Source: Kitasatospora terrestris (GTDB lineage Bacteria; Actinomycetota; Actinomycetes; Streptomycetales; Streptomycetaceae). From it: a DNA stretch of 64,000 nucleotides. The DNA is taken from assembly GCF_039542905.1 (NCBI RefSeq), contig NZ_BAABIS010000001.1, positions 5,270,001-5,334,000 of the forward strand. The letters are read 5' to 3'. The translations under genes were made by a program, and so were the position numbers. The notes under the pieces were generated by a model. It made no database searches and had not been told where the DNA came from. It saw nothing but the letters and a program-made list of their open reading frames with translations. How positions within the stretch are numbered: position 1 is the first letter of the stretch; each line of letters starts with the position of its first letter. Shown here piece by piece: positions 1 through 7,290 of this stretch.

Positions 1-1289
1 GACCAGTAGTCGGCGGAGGCGCCGTCCTTGGAGGGCTTGTCCATGTACCGCAGCGGCGTGCCGTTGCCGTTCAGGTTGAGCCGCTCGCCGATCAGGTAGT
101 CCGGGGTGTCGGTGGCGAGGTTGGCGTAGAACTCGACCATGGTGCCGAAGATGTCGCTGGTCGACTCGTTCAGGCCGCCGGACTCACCGGAGTAGTTGAG
201 GCCCGCGGTGTTGGAGGTCACGCCGTGGGTCATCTCGTGGCCGGCCACGTCGATCGCGGTCAGCGGGTGGGTGTTGGACGCGCCGTCGCCGTAGGTCATG
301 CAGAAGCAGCTGTCGGACCAGAAGGCGTTCACGTAGTTGGTGCCGTAGTGGACCTTGCTGTAGGCGCCGACCCCGTCGCCCCGGATGCCGTTGCGGCCGT
401 GCACGTTCTTGTAGTAGTCCCAGGTCTTCGCCGCGCCGAACTGGGCGTCCACCGCGGCCGACTGGCCGTTGGAGGCCAGGCCGTTGCCCCAGACGTTGTC
501 GGCGTCGGTGTAGAGCGTGCCGTTCTTGTCGACGGTGTACTGGCCGCCGCGGGTGTTGTCCTTCAGCTGGTAGACGCTGCCGGTCCAGTTGGTGGTCAGC
601 GTGACCGTGCCGTCGAAGACGCCGTACCCGGTGCCGGTGGCGTTGGAGGTCTGGATCTGCTCGTGCGAGGAGAGCAGTTCGCCGGTGGCGGCGTCGGTGA
701 CCAGCAGCAGGCTGCTCGGGGTCCCGTCGGCGCGCACGCCCTCGACGGTGGTGCGGTACGCCAGGCGCGGGGCGCCGGAGGCGGCCCAGACCACCAGCTG
801 GGCGTCACCGCCCTTGGAGACGGCGGCGAGCGGGGCCTCGTCGGCGTCCGCGACGGAGCCCACGGTGGCCTCGACGGAGCTCTTGGCCCCGGCGGCGGCC
901 TGGGCGGCGGTGAGCTTCGGGGTGAGGCCGGCCGGGGCGATCGAGCCCTCGACCGCGCGGTCCACGGTGACCGCGCCCTTGGCGCTGGTGTGCACCACCA
1001 GGTCGCCGCCGAGCACCGGGAGCCCGGCCCAGGTGCGCTCGTACCGGTAGTGGCGGGCGCCGTCGGAGTCGACCACGGCGTCCTTGACGACCAGCTTCTC
1101 CTGACCGGAGAGGCCGAGCGCCCTGGCGGCGGACGGGGCCTCGCCGCCGGCCGCGGCGAGCAGGTCGGCGCGCTGCTGGGCGGCGACCGGTGCGGGGGAG
1201 GCCTGGGCGGTGCCGGCGGCGACCTGGATCGCTCCGGCCAGCAGGGCGGTGGAGGAGAGGACGGCTCCGACTGTCAGCATGCGCTTCAC
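1..1289 (-). CDS. Secreted M4 (thermolysin-like) zinc metalloprotease, partial at window edge
   Basis: Extracellular neutral zinc endopeptidase. The C-terminus (roughly 115 residues, judged from the neighbouring paralogue) lies beyond position 1. The visible part starts with a Sec signal peptide (MKRMLTVGAV then a hydrophobic Ala-rich stretch) and an FTP/PepSY-type propeptide (LGGDLVVH). The M4 catalytic core follows, with the zinc motif HEMTH and the downstream ligand motif GGLNESTSD. I start it at the GTG at 1289 because the paralogue at 1627-3267 begins the same way (GTG AAG CGC) and a GGAAGGAA-type ribosome site lies upstream; an ATG three codons in (1280) is the alternative. It is a tandem duplicate of the next gene, same strand, 337 bp apart. 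The upstream gap holds its own dyad (1514-1533), so it is probably transcribed separately from its neighbour. Family assignment is near certain; the substrate is unknown. Confidence 0.95.
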   Translation of the reverse strand, partial: MKRMLTVGAVLSSTALLAGAIQVAAGTAQASPAPVAAQQRADLLAAAGGEAPSAARALGLSGQEKLVVKDAVVDSDGARHYRYERTWAGLPVLGGDLVVHTSAKGAVTVDRAVEGSIAPAGLTPKLTAAQAAAGAKSSVEATVGSVADADEAPLAAVSKGGDAQLVVWAASGAPRLAYRTTVEGVRADGTPSSLLLVTDAATGELLSSHEQIQTSNATGTGYGVFDGTVTLTTNWTGSVYQLKDNTRGGQYTVDKNGTLYTDADNVWGNGLASNGQSAAVDAQFGAAKTWDYYKNVHGRNGIRGDGVGAYSKVHYGTNYVNAFWSDSCFCMTYGDGASNTHPLTAIDVAGHEMTHGVTSNTAGLNYSGESGGLNESTSDIFGTMVEFYANLATDTPDYLIGERLNLNGNGTPLRYMDKPSKDGASADYW

Positions 1290-1513
1290 GTTCCGGTTCC
1301 TTCCGGACCAGCCGCGGATGACGCGGCCGCACCTCGCTCCGGGGCACCGGGGTCGGCACCGACTGGGGGCGGAGCGGGTGCTGGACGTGCGGGTGGTGCT
1401 GGCTCCCGTGCGGTCGGGCGGAGTCGGTCCGGTGGGGTGGTGGACCGGCTCCGGTACGGGGTGACGGCCACTATGGCCGACACTCCGACAGGAATGACAG
1501 GTCTATGCCAAGA

Positions 1514-1533
1514 AATGGCCGGAACTCGCCAAC
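1514..1533. promoter_or_regulatory. Candidate operator dyad, copy 1 (TGGC-N8-GCCA)
   Basis: The core TGGCCGGAACTCGCCA (1516-1531) is an inverted TGGC/GCCA pair with an 8-bp centre. The right arm extends to GCCAAC exactly as in the copies at 3480 and 3647. Read as half-sites, TGGCCGGAAC (plus) and TGGCGAGTTC (minus) each match the AdpA consensus TGGCSNGWWY completely. It lies about 225 bp upstream of the first protease gene. The binding protein is an inference: AdpA or the nearby MarR protein. Confidence 0.5.
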
Positions 1534-1560
1534 TTCCCTGCGGGTTGCGGAAAGTGGTGC

Positions 1561-1599
1561 GCGGCAGCAGGGCTCCCCTCCGGAAAGCCCTGCTGCCGC
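1561..1599 (-). terminator. Intrinsic terminator hairpin after protease gene
   Basis: Arms 1561-1574 (GCGGCAGCAGGGCT) and 1586-1599 (AGCCCTGCTGCCGC) pair perfectly over 14 bp with an 11-nt loop. It sits 28 bp past the stop of the 1627-3267 gene. No long T run, as is usual in high-GC actinomycetes. Confidence 0.85.
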
Positions 1600-1626
1600 G
1601 GGTCTGCGGGTCGGACGGTCGCTACG

Positions 1627-3267
1627 TCAGTTGACGTTGACCCCGGACCAGGCGGCCGCGACCGCGTTGTACTCGGTCGAGCCGGCGCCGTACAGGTCCT
1701 TGGCCGCGTTGAGGGTCGCGGTCCGGGCCCCGGCGTAGTTGGTGGTGGAGGTCATGTAGACGCTCAGCGCGCGGTACCAGACCTGGGCGGCCTTGTCCCG
1801 GCCGATGCCGGTCAGGGTCGAGCCGTTGGAGGTCGGCGAGTTGTAGCTGACGCCGTTGATGGTCTTGGCGCCGCTGCCCTCGGCCAGCAGGTAGAAGAAG
1901 TGGTTGGCCACGCCCGAGGAGTAGTGGACGTCCTTGGAGCCGACGGTGGAGGACCAGTAGTCGGCCGAGCCGCCGTCCTTGGAGGGCTTGTCCATGTAGC
2001 GCAGCGGCGTGCCGTCGCCGTTGATGTTGATCAGCTCGCCGATCAGGTAGTCCGGGTTGTCCTTCGGCAGGTTGGCGTAGAACTCGACCATGGTGCCGAA
2101 GATGTCCGAGGTGGCCTCGTTGAGGCCGCCGGACTCGCCGGAGTAGTTCAGGCCCGCGGTGTTGGCGGTGACGCCGTGGCTCATCTCGTGGCCCGCGACG
2201 TCCAGCTCGGTCAGCGGGTGGGTGTTGGACGCGCCGTCGCCGTAGGTCATGCAGAAGCAGCTGTCGTCCCAGAACGCGTTGACGTAGTTGCGCCCGTAGT
2301 GGACCCGGCTGTACGCGCCGACGCCGTCGCCGCGGATGCCGGCCCGGCCGAAGGTGTTCTTGTAGAAGTCCCAGGTGGCGGCCGCGCCGTACTGGGCGTC
2401 CACCGCGGCCGACTGGCCGTTGGAGACCGTGCCGGTGCCCCAGGCGTTGTCGGCGTCGGTGTAGAGGGTGCCCTTGCCCGAGGTCTTGTTGGCCAGGTTG
2501 GTGGTGTACTGGCCGCCGCGGGTGGTGTCCTTCAGCTGGTACGAGCCGCTCACCAGGTTGGTGGTCAGCTGGACGTTGCCGACGAAGACGCCGTTGCCGG
2601 TGCCGACCGCGGTCTGCACCTGCTCGTGGGTGGAGAGCACCTCGCCGCTGGCGGCGTCGGTGACGATCAGCTGGCTGCTCGGGGTGCCGTCGGCGCGCAC
2701 GCCCTCGACGGTGGTGCGGTACGCCAGGCGCGGCGTGCCGGAGGCGGCCCAGACCACGAGCTGGGCGGAGCCGGCCTTGGTGACCGAGGTCAGCGCGGCC
2801 TCGTCCGCGTCCTTGGCGACGCCGACGGTGGCGGCGACCGCGCCGGAGGCCTTGGCGACGGCCTGGTCGGCGGTCAGCTTCGGGGTGAGCGACGCGGGGG
2901 CGACGGCGCCCTTCACCGCGCGGTCGGTGCCCTTGACGTTGCCCTTGGCGTCCTGGTGCACCACCAGGTCGCCGCCGAGCACCGGCAGGCCGCCGAGGGT
3001 GCGCTCGTAGCGGAAGTGGCGGGAGCCGTCGGCGTCGACGATCGCGTCCTTGACGACCAGCTGCTCCTGGCCGGAGAGGCCGAGGGCCTTGGCGGCGGCG
3101 GGGGCCTGCGCGCCGGCGAGGGCGAGCAGCTCACCGCGCTGGTGCGCGGCGGCGCTCTGGCCGACGGGGGCGGGGGCGGCCTGGGCGATGCCGGCGCTCA
3201 CCTGGATGGCGCTGGCGAGGACGGCCGAGGCAGAGAGAACGGCTCCGACTGCGAGCTTGCGCTTCAC
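1627..3267 (-). CDS. Secreted M4 (thermolysin-like) zinc metalloprotease
   Basis: Complete 546-residue extracellular neutral protease. Residues 1-31 are a Sec signal peptide (MKRKLAVGAV, then a hydrophobic segment, then AQAAPA). Residues about 45-210 are the FTP/PepSY propeptide, which in this family acts as an intramolecular chaperone and is cut off. The catalytic part has HEMSH at 360-364 (zinc ligands His360 and His364, catalytic Glu361), GGLNEATSD with the third ligand Glu384, and a conserved HYSSGVANHFF stretch with His456. The start is the GTG at 3267, preceded by GGAAGGAAA. It is the tandem paralogue of the truncated gene to its left. In S. griseus a related metalloendopeptidase gene (sgmA) is a direct AdpA target; the dyads upstream of this gene suggest similar developmental control, which is inference. 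Confidence 0.97.
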   Translation of the reverse strand: MKRKLAVGAVLSASAVLASAIQVSAGIAQAAPAPVGQSAAAHQRGELLALAGAQAPAAAKALGLSGQEQLVVKDAIVDADGSRHFRYERTLGGLPVLGGDLVVHQDAKGNVKGTDRAVKGAVAPASLTPKLTADQAVAKASGAVAATVGVAKDADEAALTSVTKAGSAQLVVWAASGTPRLAYRTTVEGVRADGTPSSQLIVTDAASGEVLSTHEQVQTAVGTGNGVFVGNVQLTTNLVSGSYQLKDTTRGGQYTTNLANKTSGKGTLYTDADNAWGTGTVSNGQSAAVDAQYGAAATWDFYKNTFGRAGIRGDGVGAYSRVHYGRNYVNAFWDDSCFCMTYGDGASNTHPLTELDVAGHEMSHGVTANTAGLNYSGESGGLNEATSDIFGTMVEFYANLPKDNPDYLIGELININGDGTPLRYMDKPSKDGGSADYWSSTVGSKDVHYSSGVANHFFYLLAEGSGAKTINGVSYNSPTSNGSTLTGIGRDKAAQVWYRALSVYMTSTTNYAGARTATLNAAKDLYGAGSTEYNAVAAAWSGVNVN

Positions 3268-3479
3268 GTACGGGTTTCCTTCCGGACCTACCGCATGAGG
3301 GCGGTTGCGCCGCTATCCGGGGCACCGGGGTTAGTGCCTGCTGGGGCGGATTCGGGCGCTGACGTGCTGCTCCGCGCGGTCAAGAGACGCCGGACCGGTG
3401 GGGTGGGCCGGCCGGTGTCCAACGAAGCTGGCGAGAAGCATGACAATCGGACAAATGAAAGGACAGGTCGGCGGCAATA

Positions 3480-3499
3480 GTTGGCAAACTCTCGCCAAC
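3480..3499. promoter_or_regulatory. Candidate operator dyad, copy 2 (GTTGGC-N8-GCCAAC)
   Basis: GTTGGC (3480-3485) and GCCAAC (3494-3499) form a perfect 6-bp inverted repeat around 8 bp. Geometry is identical to the copies at 1514 and 3647. It lies 213 bp upstream of the second protease start. Confidence 0.5.
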
Positions 3500-3646
3500 G
3501 GCCGATGACCGCAGGTCAGCCGGGCCCGGCGGTTCAGCCGCGAACGAAGGCTCCCCGGTCTGCGAATTCCGCCAACTGAGGCCATTTCACTGAATATTGC
3601 GGGAATATCCGCCGTAAAGAATCGCCGGCCGCGGCCTCGCCGACCC

Positions 3647-3666
3647 GTTGGCGTGATCCCGCCAAC
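3647..3666. promoter_or_regulatory. Candidate operator dyad, copy 3 (GTTGGC-N8-GCCAAC)
   Basis: GTTGGC (3647-3652) and GCCAAC (3661-3666) form a perfect inverted repeat with an 8-bp centre. Both overlapping half-sites, TGGCGTGATC (plus) and TGGCGGGATC (minus), fit the AdpA consensus TGGCSNGWWY fully. It sits 67 bp upstream of the marR start, a position typical of MarR autoregulation. Confidence 0.5.
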
Positions 3667-3732
3667 CCCCGCCCTTGTCCACCATCGTGGACACCTGGTA
3701 CCCGTTCGGCCCCCCGCCGGTACCGTGGGGGC

Positions 3733-4272
3733 GTGCCCAAGCCCCTCGCCCTCGACTTCGACCCGATCGCGCGCGCCGACGAGCTGTGGACCCGCCGCTG
3801 GGGCGGCGTGCCCTCGATGTCCGCGATCACCTCGGTGATGCGCGCGCACCAGATCCTGCTCTCCCGGGTGGACGCCGTGGTCAAGCCCTACGGCCTGACC
3901 TTCGCCCGGTACGAGGCACTCGTGCTGCTCACCTTCAGCCGGACCGGCGAGCTCTCGCTCTCCAAGATCGGCGAGCGGCTGATGGTCCACCCCACCTCCG
4001 TCACCAACACCGTCGACCGCCTGGAGAAGGCCGGCCTGGTCGCCCGCCGCCCCAACCCGCTGGACGGGCGCGGCGTCCTCGCCGCCATCACCGCCCGCGG
4101 CCGCGAGGTGGTCGAGCAGGCCACCCGCGAGCTGATGGCCGTCGACTTCGGCCTGGAGGGCTACGACGAACAGCAGTGCCGGCAGGTGTTCGAACTGCTC
4201 CGCCCGCTGCGGATCACCGCGGGCGACTTCAGCCCGGCGACCGGCGAGGGGCCCGGCGAGGAGCAGGCGTAG
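3733..4272 (+). CDS. MarR-family winged-helix transcriptional regulator
   Basis: This 179-residue cytoplasmic DNA-binding regulator follows the MarR plan. An N-terminal dimerisation helix (about 30-50, SAITSVMRAHQILLSRVD) leads into the winged helix (about 52-125) with LTFARYEALVLL, the recognition segment HPTSVTNTVDRLEKAGLV and the wing RRPNPLDGRGVLAAIT. Helical C-terminal dimerisation segments and an acidic tail follow. The GTG at 3733 is used; upstream sequence is non-coding in character. A DUF3817 gene follows 20 bp downstream, so the two are probably co-transcribed. The perfect dyad at 3647-3666 lies just upstream and recurs before both protease genes, so this protein is one candidate for binding them. 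Ligand unknown. Confidence 0.93.
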   Translation: MPKPLALDFDPIARADELWTRRWGGVPSMSAITSVMRAHQILLSRVDAVVKPYGLTFARYEALVLLTFSRTGELSLSKIGERLMVHPTSVTNTVDRLEKAGLVARRPNPLDGRGVLAAITARGREVVEQATRELMAVDFGLEGYDEQQCRQVFELLRPLRITAGDFSPATGEGPGEEQA

Positions 4273-4292
4273 GGCCGGTTACCCTCGATGCC

Positions 4293-4625
4293 ATGAAGCA
4301 GAGTGTGCTGACCCGCTACCGCGCCCTGGCCTACGTCACCGGCGTCCTCCTGATCCTGCTCACCCTCGGGATGGTCGCCAAGTACGTCCTGGAGATCGAC
4401 GGCGCGGCCGGTTTCACCACCGCCGTGGGCATCGCGCACGGCTGGCTGTACGTGGTCTACCTCGCACTCGCCTTCGACCTGGGCACCAAGGCCAAGTGGC
4501 CGCTCCCCAAGCTCGCCTGGGTGCTGCTGGCCGGCACGATCCCGACCGCCGTCTTCTTCGTCGAGCGCAAGGTCAGCCGCGAGGTCGCCCCGCTGGTCGC
4601 GGCCGCGGAGCCGGTCGCCGCCTGA
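4293..4625 (+). CDS. DUF3817 small integral membrane protein
   Basis: This 110-residue membrane protein has three predicted hydrophobic helices: about 10-30 (ALAYVTGVLLILLTLGMVAK), 45-62 and 75-92 (KLAWVLLAGTIPTAVFFVE), with a short Ala-rich tail. The layout matches the DUF3817 family, whose function is unknown. The ATG at 4293 is 20 bp after the marR stop. The pairing with a MarR regulator suggests co-expression, but nothing in the protein shows a substrate or partner. Confidence 0.85.
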   Translation: MKQSVLTRYRALAYVTGVLLILLTLGMVAKYVLEIDGAAGFTTAVGIAHGWLYVVYLALAFDLGTKAKWPLPKLAWVLLAGTIPTAVFFVERKVSREVAPLVAAAEPVAA

Positions 4626-4646
4626 GCGCTCCCCGCCACCTCTGCC

Positions 4647-4674
4647 GGGCGCCCTTCCACGCGGGAGGGCGCCC
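4647..4674. terminator. Bidirectional terminator hairpin
   Basis: Arms GGGCGCCCT (4647-4655) and AGGGCGCCC (4666-4674) with a 10-nt loop. It lies in the 64-bp gap between the convergent DUF3817 and tetR genes and can serve both. Confidence 0.75.
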
Positions 4675-4689
4675 TTCGCCGTGCCGGTG

Positions 4690-5340
4690 TCAGTTCAGGC
4701 CGGGGAACGCGTTCAGCAGCAGGGTGGTGAAGCGGCGGATCCACTCGGGGGTGATGGGTTCGCCGCTGACCAGGAGGCGGTGCTCGACCGTCCCGGCGAT
4801 GGTGTCGAAGATGATGTCGATCTCTTCGCAGGCGGTGGCCGGGTCCTCGTCCGGGCCCATCTCGCCGCGGGCCTGCGCGTTGGCGCGGCCGAGCTGGACC
4901 AGGACCTTCTGGGGCTCGACGATCCGCTCGCGGATGCGCTGCTGGAGCTGCCGGTCGCGGGTGCCCTCGGCGAAGAGGGCGAGCAGGGCGGCCTGCGTCT
5001 CGGGCCGGCTCAGCAGGTCGGCGAACTGGGCGACGACCGCCTCGATGTCGGCCTGGAGGCTGCCCAGGTCGGCGCACTCCAGCTGGTCGAAGAGGATCGC
5101 GATGGCGTCGACGACCAGCTCGTTCTTGGACGGCCAGCGCCGGTAGAGGGTGGTCTTGGCGACCCCGGCGCGGACCGCGACGTCGCCCATGGTCAGCCCG
5201 CCCCAGCCGAGTTCGGCGAGCGCGGCGCGGGTGGCGTCGAGGATGGCGAGGTCCGCGGCGGCGCTGCGCGGCCGCCCCTTGCCGCGCGCGGGGGCCGCGC
5301 CGGCGCCCGGCGCGTCGGGCTGCTGGGTGGTGGGGGCCAC
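4690..5340 (-). CDS. TetR/AcrR-family transcriptional regulator
   Basis: This 216-residue one-component repressor has an N-terminal disordered linker (about 1-28, ending GKGRPRSA) and then the TetR helix-turn-helix (about 30-80: ILDATRAALAELGWGGLTMG, then VAVRAGVAKTTLYRRWPSKN). A C-terminal ligand/dimer domain of the TetR_C type follows. I use the internal GTG at 5340 because a strong AAGGAGG site precedes it by 6 bp; the frame stays open 96 bp further upstream without a ribosome site. A 14-bp dyad, TTACCCGGAAGTAA at 5381-5394, lies 41 bp upstream, and a near-identical dyad lies before the DUF6230 unit at 6935. I infer autoregulation plus control of that unit. The ligand is unknown. Confidence 0.93.
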   Translation of the reverse strand: MAPTTQQPDAPGAGAAPARGKGRPRSAAADLAILDATRAALAELGWGGLTMGDVAVRAGVAKTTLYRRWPSKNELVVDAIAILFDQLECADLGSLQADIEAVVAQFADLLSRPETQAALLALFAEGTRDRQLQQRIRERIVEPQKVLVQLGRANAQARGEMGPDEDPATACEEIDIIFDTIAGTVEHRLLVSGEPITPEWIRRFTTLLLNAFPGLN

Positions 5341-5709
5341 CGCGCCTCCTTGCGGCTCATGCAGGTTCACCCGGATCTGTTTACCCGGAAGTAACTTGTT
5401 TCGGTCACGGTAGCGACCGCCCGGCCCCGACGGCATCCGGCGGCGCCGGGAAAGTGGGACAGCTCACGTCGCCGAACCGTCGCGGGGGCTTGCGGGACCG
5501 GCCCCCGGGGCAGATACGCTACGACCTGTAGCGAAAGAGCGACAACCGGCGTGCCCCCGCCCCATGGGATCGGGCGGGCACGCGGCGCGGGTGGGGATCC
5601 GCGCCGGGGAGCACCACCGCACGACCGCTACGCGCAGAGCGCACGGCTCGCTCCGGCTTTTCCGTGCGGATGGCGCCCGCCACCGGCGCCGACGGGGGAG
5701 GATGGTGCC
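5341..5709. other. Divergent promoter region, tetR / ybbN-like gene
   Basis: This 369-bp gap contains the TetR-type dyad (5381-5394) inside an AT-rich patch (5370-5405). The rest is GC-rich, with an open frame that continues into the co-chaperone gene but lacks a ribosome site. No gene is called here. Confidence 0.5.
5381..5394. promoter_or_regulatory. Candidate TetR operator TTACCCGGAAGTAA
   Basis: A TTAC-N6-GTAA dyad in the tetR leader. Twelve of 14 positions match the copy at 6935-6948 (TTACCCGTCAGTAA). I found no other TTAC-N6-GTAA in the intergenic sequence of the window. Operators of this general form are known for actinobacterial TetR regulators. Confidence 0.55.
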
Positions 5710-6696
5710 ATGCAGTCACGGAATTCGCGTCTCAACAACTCCGCCCTGCGCGGCGCGGTGGACCTCGCAGCGGTGAAGGCGGCCGGCGAGGCCGCCCAGA
5801 AGGCCGAGCAGGCCCGCGCGGAGCGCGCCCGCCAGGCGGAGGCCGGCGGCACTCCCACCCCCGCCGGGTACCGCCTGGTCCTCGACGTCACCGAGGAGAC
5901 CTTCGAGGACGAGGTCGTGCAGCGCTCGACCGAGGTCCCGGTGGTGGTGGACTTCTGGGCCGAGTGGTGCGGCCCGTGCAAGCAGCTCAGCCCGATCCTG
6001 GAGCGCCTGGCCGAGGAGTACGCCGGCCGGATCGTGCTCGCCAAGATCGACGTGGACGGCAACCAGCTGCTGGCGCAGCAGTTCGGCATCCAGTCGATCC
6101 CCGCGGTGATGGCCGTGGTGGCGGGCCAGCTCGTCCCGCTCTTCCAGGGCGCGGAGAACGAGGCCAACGTCCGCAAGGTGCTGGACCAGCTGATCGCGGT
6201 GGCCGAGCAGCGCTTCGGCATCGTCGGCCTCCAGGGCGCCCCGGGCGCCGAGGGCGGGGCTCCCGCGGCACCGGCCGTGCCCGCCGACCCCGCGCTGGAG
6301 GCGGCGCACGACGCGCTGGACCGCGGCGACCTCGGCGGTGCCGTGCAGGCGTACAAGAACGTCCTGGCCGACCGGCCGGGCCACGCCGAGGCGAAGCTGG
6401 GCCTGGCCCAGGCGGAGCTGCTGCGCCGGGTGGAGGCGCTGGACCCGCAGCAGGTGCGGGCCGACGCCGCCGCCGACCCGAAGGACGTGCCGGCGCAGCT
6501 GCGCGCCGCCGACCTGGACCTGGTCGGCGGCCACGTGGAGGACGCGTTCGGGCGCCTGGTGGACACCGTGGCGAAGACCTTCGGCGACGACCGGGACACC
6601 GCCCGGGTCCGGCTGCTGGAGCTGTTCGAGGTGATCGGTCCGGAGGACCCGCGGGTGATCGCCGCGCGCGGTGCGCTGGCCCGCGTGCTGTTCTGA
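5710..6696 (+). CDS. ybbN: Thioredoxin-TPR co-chaperone (YbbN/CnoX-type)
   Basis: Cytoplasmic redox-linked chaperone-like protein of 328 residues. Residues 1-45 are a charged Ala/Glu/Arg-rich helix. The thioredoxin fold covers about 55-170 with the redox motif WCGPC at 86-90 and the cis-proline region IQSIPAVM. After a Gly/Ala/Pro linker, the C-terminal third (about 200-328) is helical tetratricopeptide-like sequence (ALDRGDLGGAVQAYKNVLAD and following). Unlike E. coli YbbN/CnoX, which has lost the redox pair, the active-site Cys-Gly-Pro-Cys is intact, so disulfide exchange is possible. The ATG at 5710 follows GGGGGAGGA. It is monocistronic: a strong terminator follows at 6792-6833. Confidence 0.93.
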   Translation: MQSRNSRLNNSALRGAVDLAAVKAAGEAAQKAEQARAERARQAEAGGTPTPAGYRLVLDVTEETFEDEVVQRSTEVPVVVDFWAEWCGPCKQLSPILERLAEEYAGRIVLAKIDVDGNQLLAQQFGIQSIPAVMAVVAGQLVPLFQGAENEANVRKVLDQLIAVAEQRFGIVGLQGAPGAEGGAPAAPAVPADPALEAAHDALDRGDLGGAVQAYKNVLADRPGHAEAKLGLAQAELLRRVEALDPQQVRADAAADPKDVPAQLRAADLDLVGGHVEDAFGRLVDTVAKTFGDDRDTARVRLLELFEVIGPEDPRVIAARGALARVLF

Positions 6697-6791
6697 GCCA
6701 CCGGCCCGGTTGGCACGGCAGGTGACCTGCGGTGTCTCCGGGGATTTGGCGACAAACGCGCGTAATCCGGCCGGGTTTACCAAATCTTGAT

Positions 6792-6833
6792 AACACCCCT
6801 CTCCGTTCACCCTGGGTGATCGAGAGGGGTGTT
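6792..6833 (+). terminator. Intrinsic terminator after ybbN-like gene
   Basis: Arms AACACCCCTCTC (6792-6803) and GAGAGGGGTGTT (6822-6833) pair over 12 bp, with a nested TCACCC/GGGTGA helix inside the loop. Further Ts follow. One of the clearest terminators in the window. Confidence 0.9.
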
Positions 6834-6934
6834 TCGTCCCTGTTTCCGGTGGGTGTCGCCCCGGGTCCAAACGGAGGATGTCACTCCGCGTGACGGCGCC
6901 TTCGATTCCATGATCAAAGCCATCCGCTGTTGGA

Positions 6935-6948
6935 TTACCCGTCAGTAA
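6935..6948. promoter_or_regulatory. Candidate TetR operator TTACCCGTCAGTAA
   Basis: Near-copy of the dyad in front of the tetR gene (5381-5394). It extends by one base on each side here (ATTAC/GTAAT). It lies 343 bp upstream of the DUF6230 start and 100 bp past the ybbN terminator, so it is best assigned to the DUF6230 promoter. Confidence 0.5.
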
Positions 6949-7290
6949 TGGACCCCTTGTGCTTAGCCCGGGATTCAAGCACGATCGGCGACGCCCGGTC
7001 CCTCTTCCCAGGGGGATCCCCACCGGGTGACCGTCGGCCCCGGCCGGCGGCCCGAGGCCAGGGGGGTAACCGCAGATCCCACACCGCGGTTCCTGTCCTC
7101 TCGTGGTCGCGCATCCCGCGCGGCCGCACGGTTGTCGCTCGGGGGTGATCGCCGGCGTCGGCCCATTCGGCCATGGCGCGCGGGCGCTCTCCGCTACCGA
7201 GGACGTAGCTCTCTCCCATCCCGGGCCGGTCTCCGTGCGGGACGCACCGGACCACCGGCCGGAGATGTACGTCCTAGAAGGAGGACACGC

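Larger units (their letters stand above)
1290..1626. other. Intergenic region between tandem protease genes
   Basis: This 337-bp gap carries the terminator hairpin of the upstream protease gene (1561-1599) and a TGGC-N8-GCCA dyad (1514-1533). The remaining 220 bp before the GTG at 1289 contain the presumed promoter. I see no gene here. Confidence 0.6.
3268..3732. other. Divergent promoter region, protease / marR
   Basis: This 465-bp gap separates the second protease gene (minus) from marR (plus). It is locally AT-richer than the genes, notably around 3430-3480 and 3570-3620. It holds two 20-bp GTTGGC-N8-GCCAAC dyads (3480-3499, 3647-3666), a TGGCGAG half-site near 3429 and a GCCAAC half-site at 3571. 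No gene is seen. Confidence 0.6.
6697..7290. other. Long leader/promoter region before DUF6230 gene
   Basis: This 594-bp gap holds the ybbN terminator (6792-6833) and then about 455 bp before the next ATG. An AT-richer patch at 6900-6985 carries the TTACCCGTCAGTAA dyad and is the likeliest promoter. The remaining roughly 300 bp to 7290 are GC-rich with several short inverted repeats but no riboswitch I can recognise and no coding pattern. A long untranslated leader or a second promoter nearer the gene is possible. Confidence 0.5.

Noticed and set aside
1900..3480. Long plus-strand open frames antisense to the protease genes (also 225-1634)
   Set aside because: They arise from the high-GC third-position bias of the real minus-strand genes. 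The translations are Gly/Val/Ala/Arg-rich without domains, and the M4 zinc motifs are on the other strand.
6834..7290. Possible ydaO (c-di-AMP) or other riboswitch before DUF6230
   Set aside because: Some GGGTGA- and GGGGA-like pieces are present, but the conserved core order and pairing of known classes could not be found.
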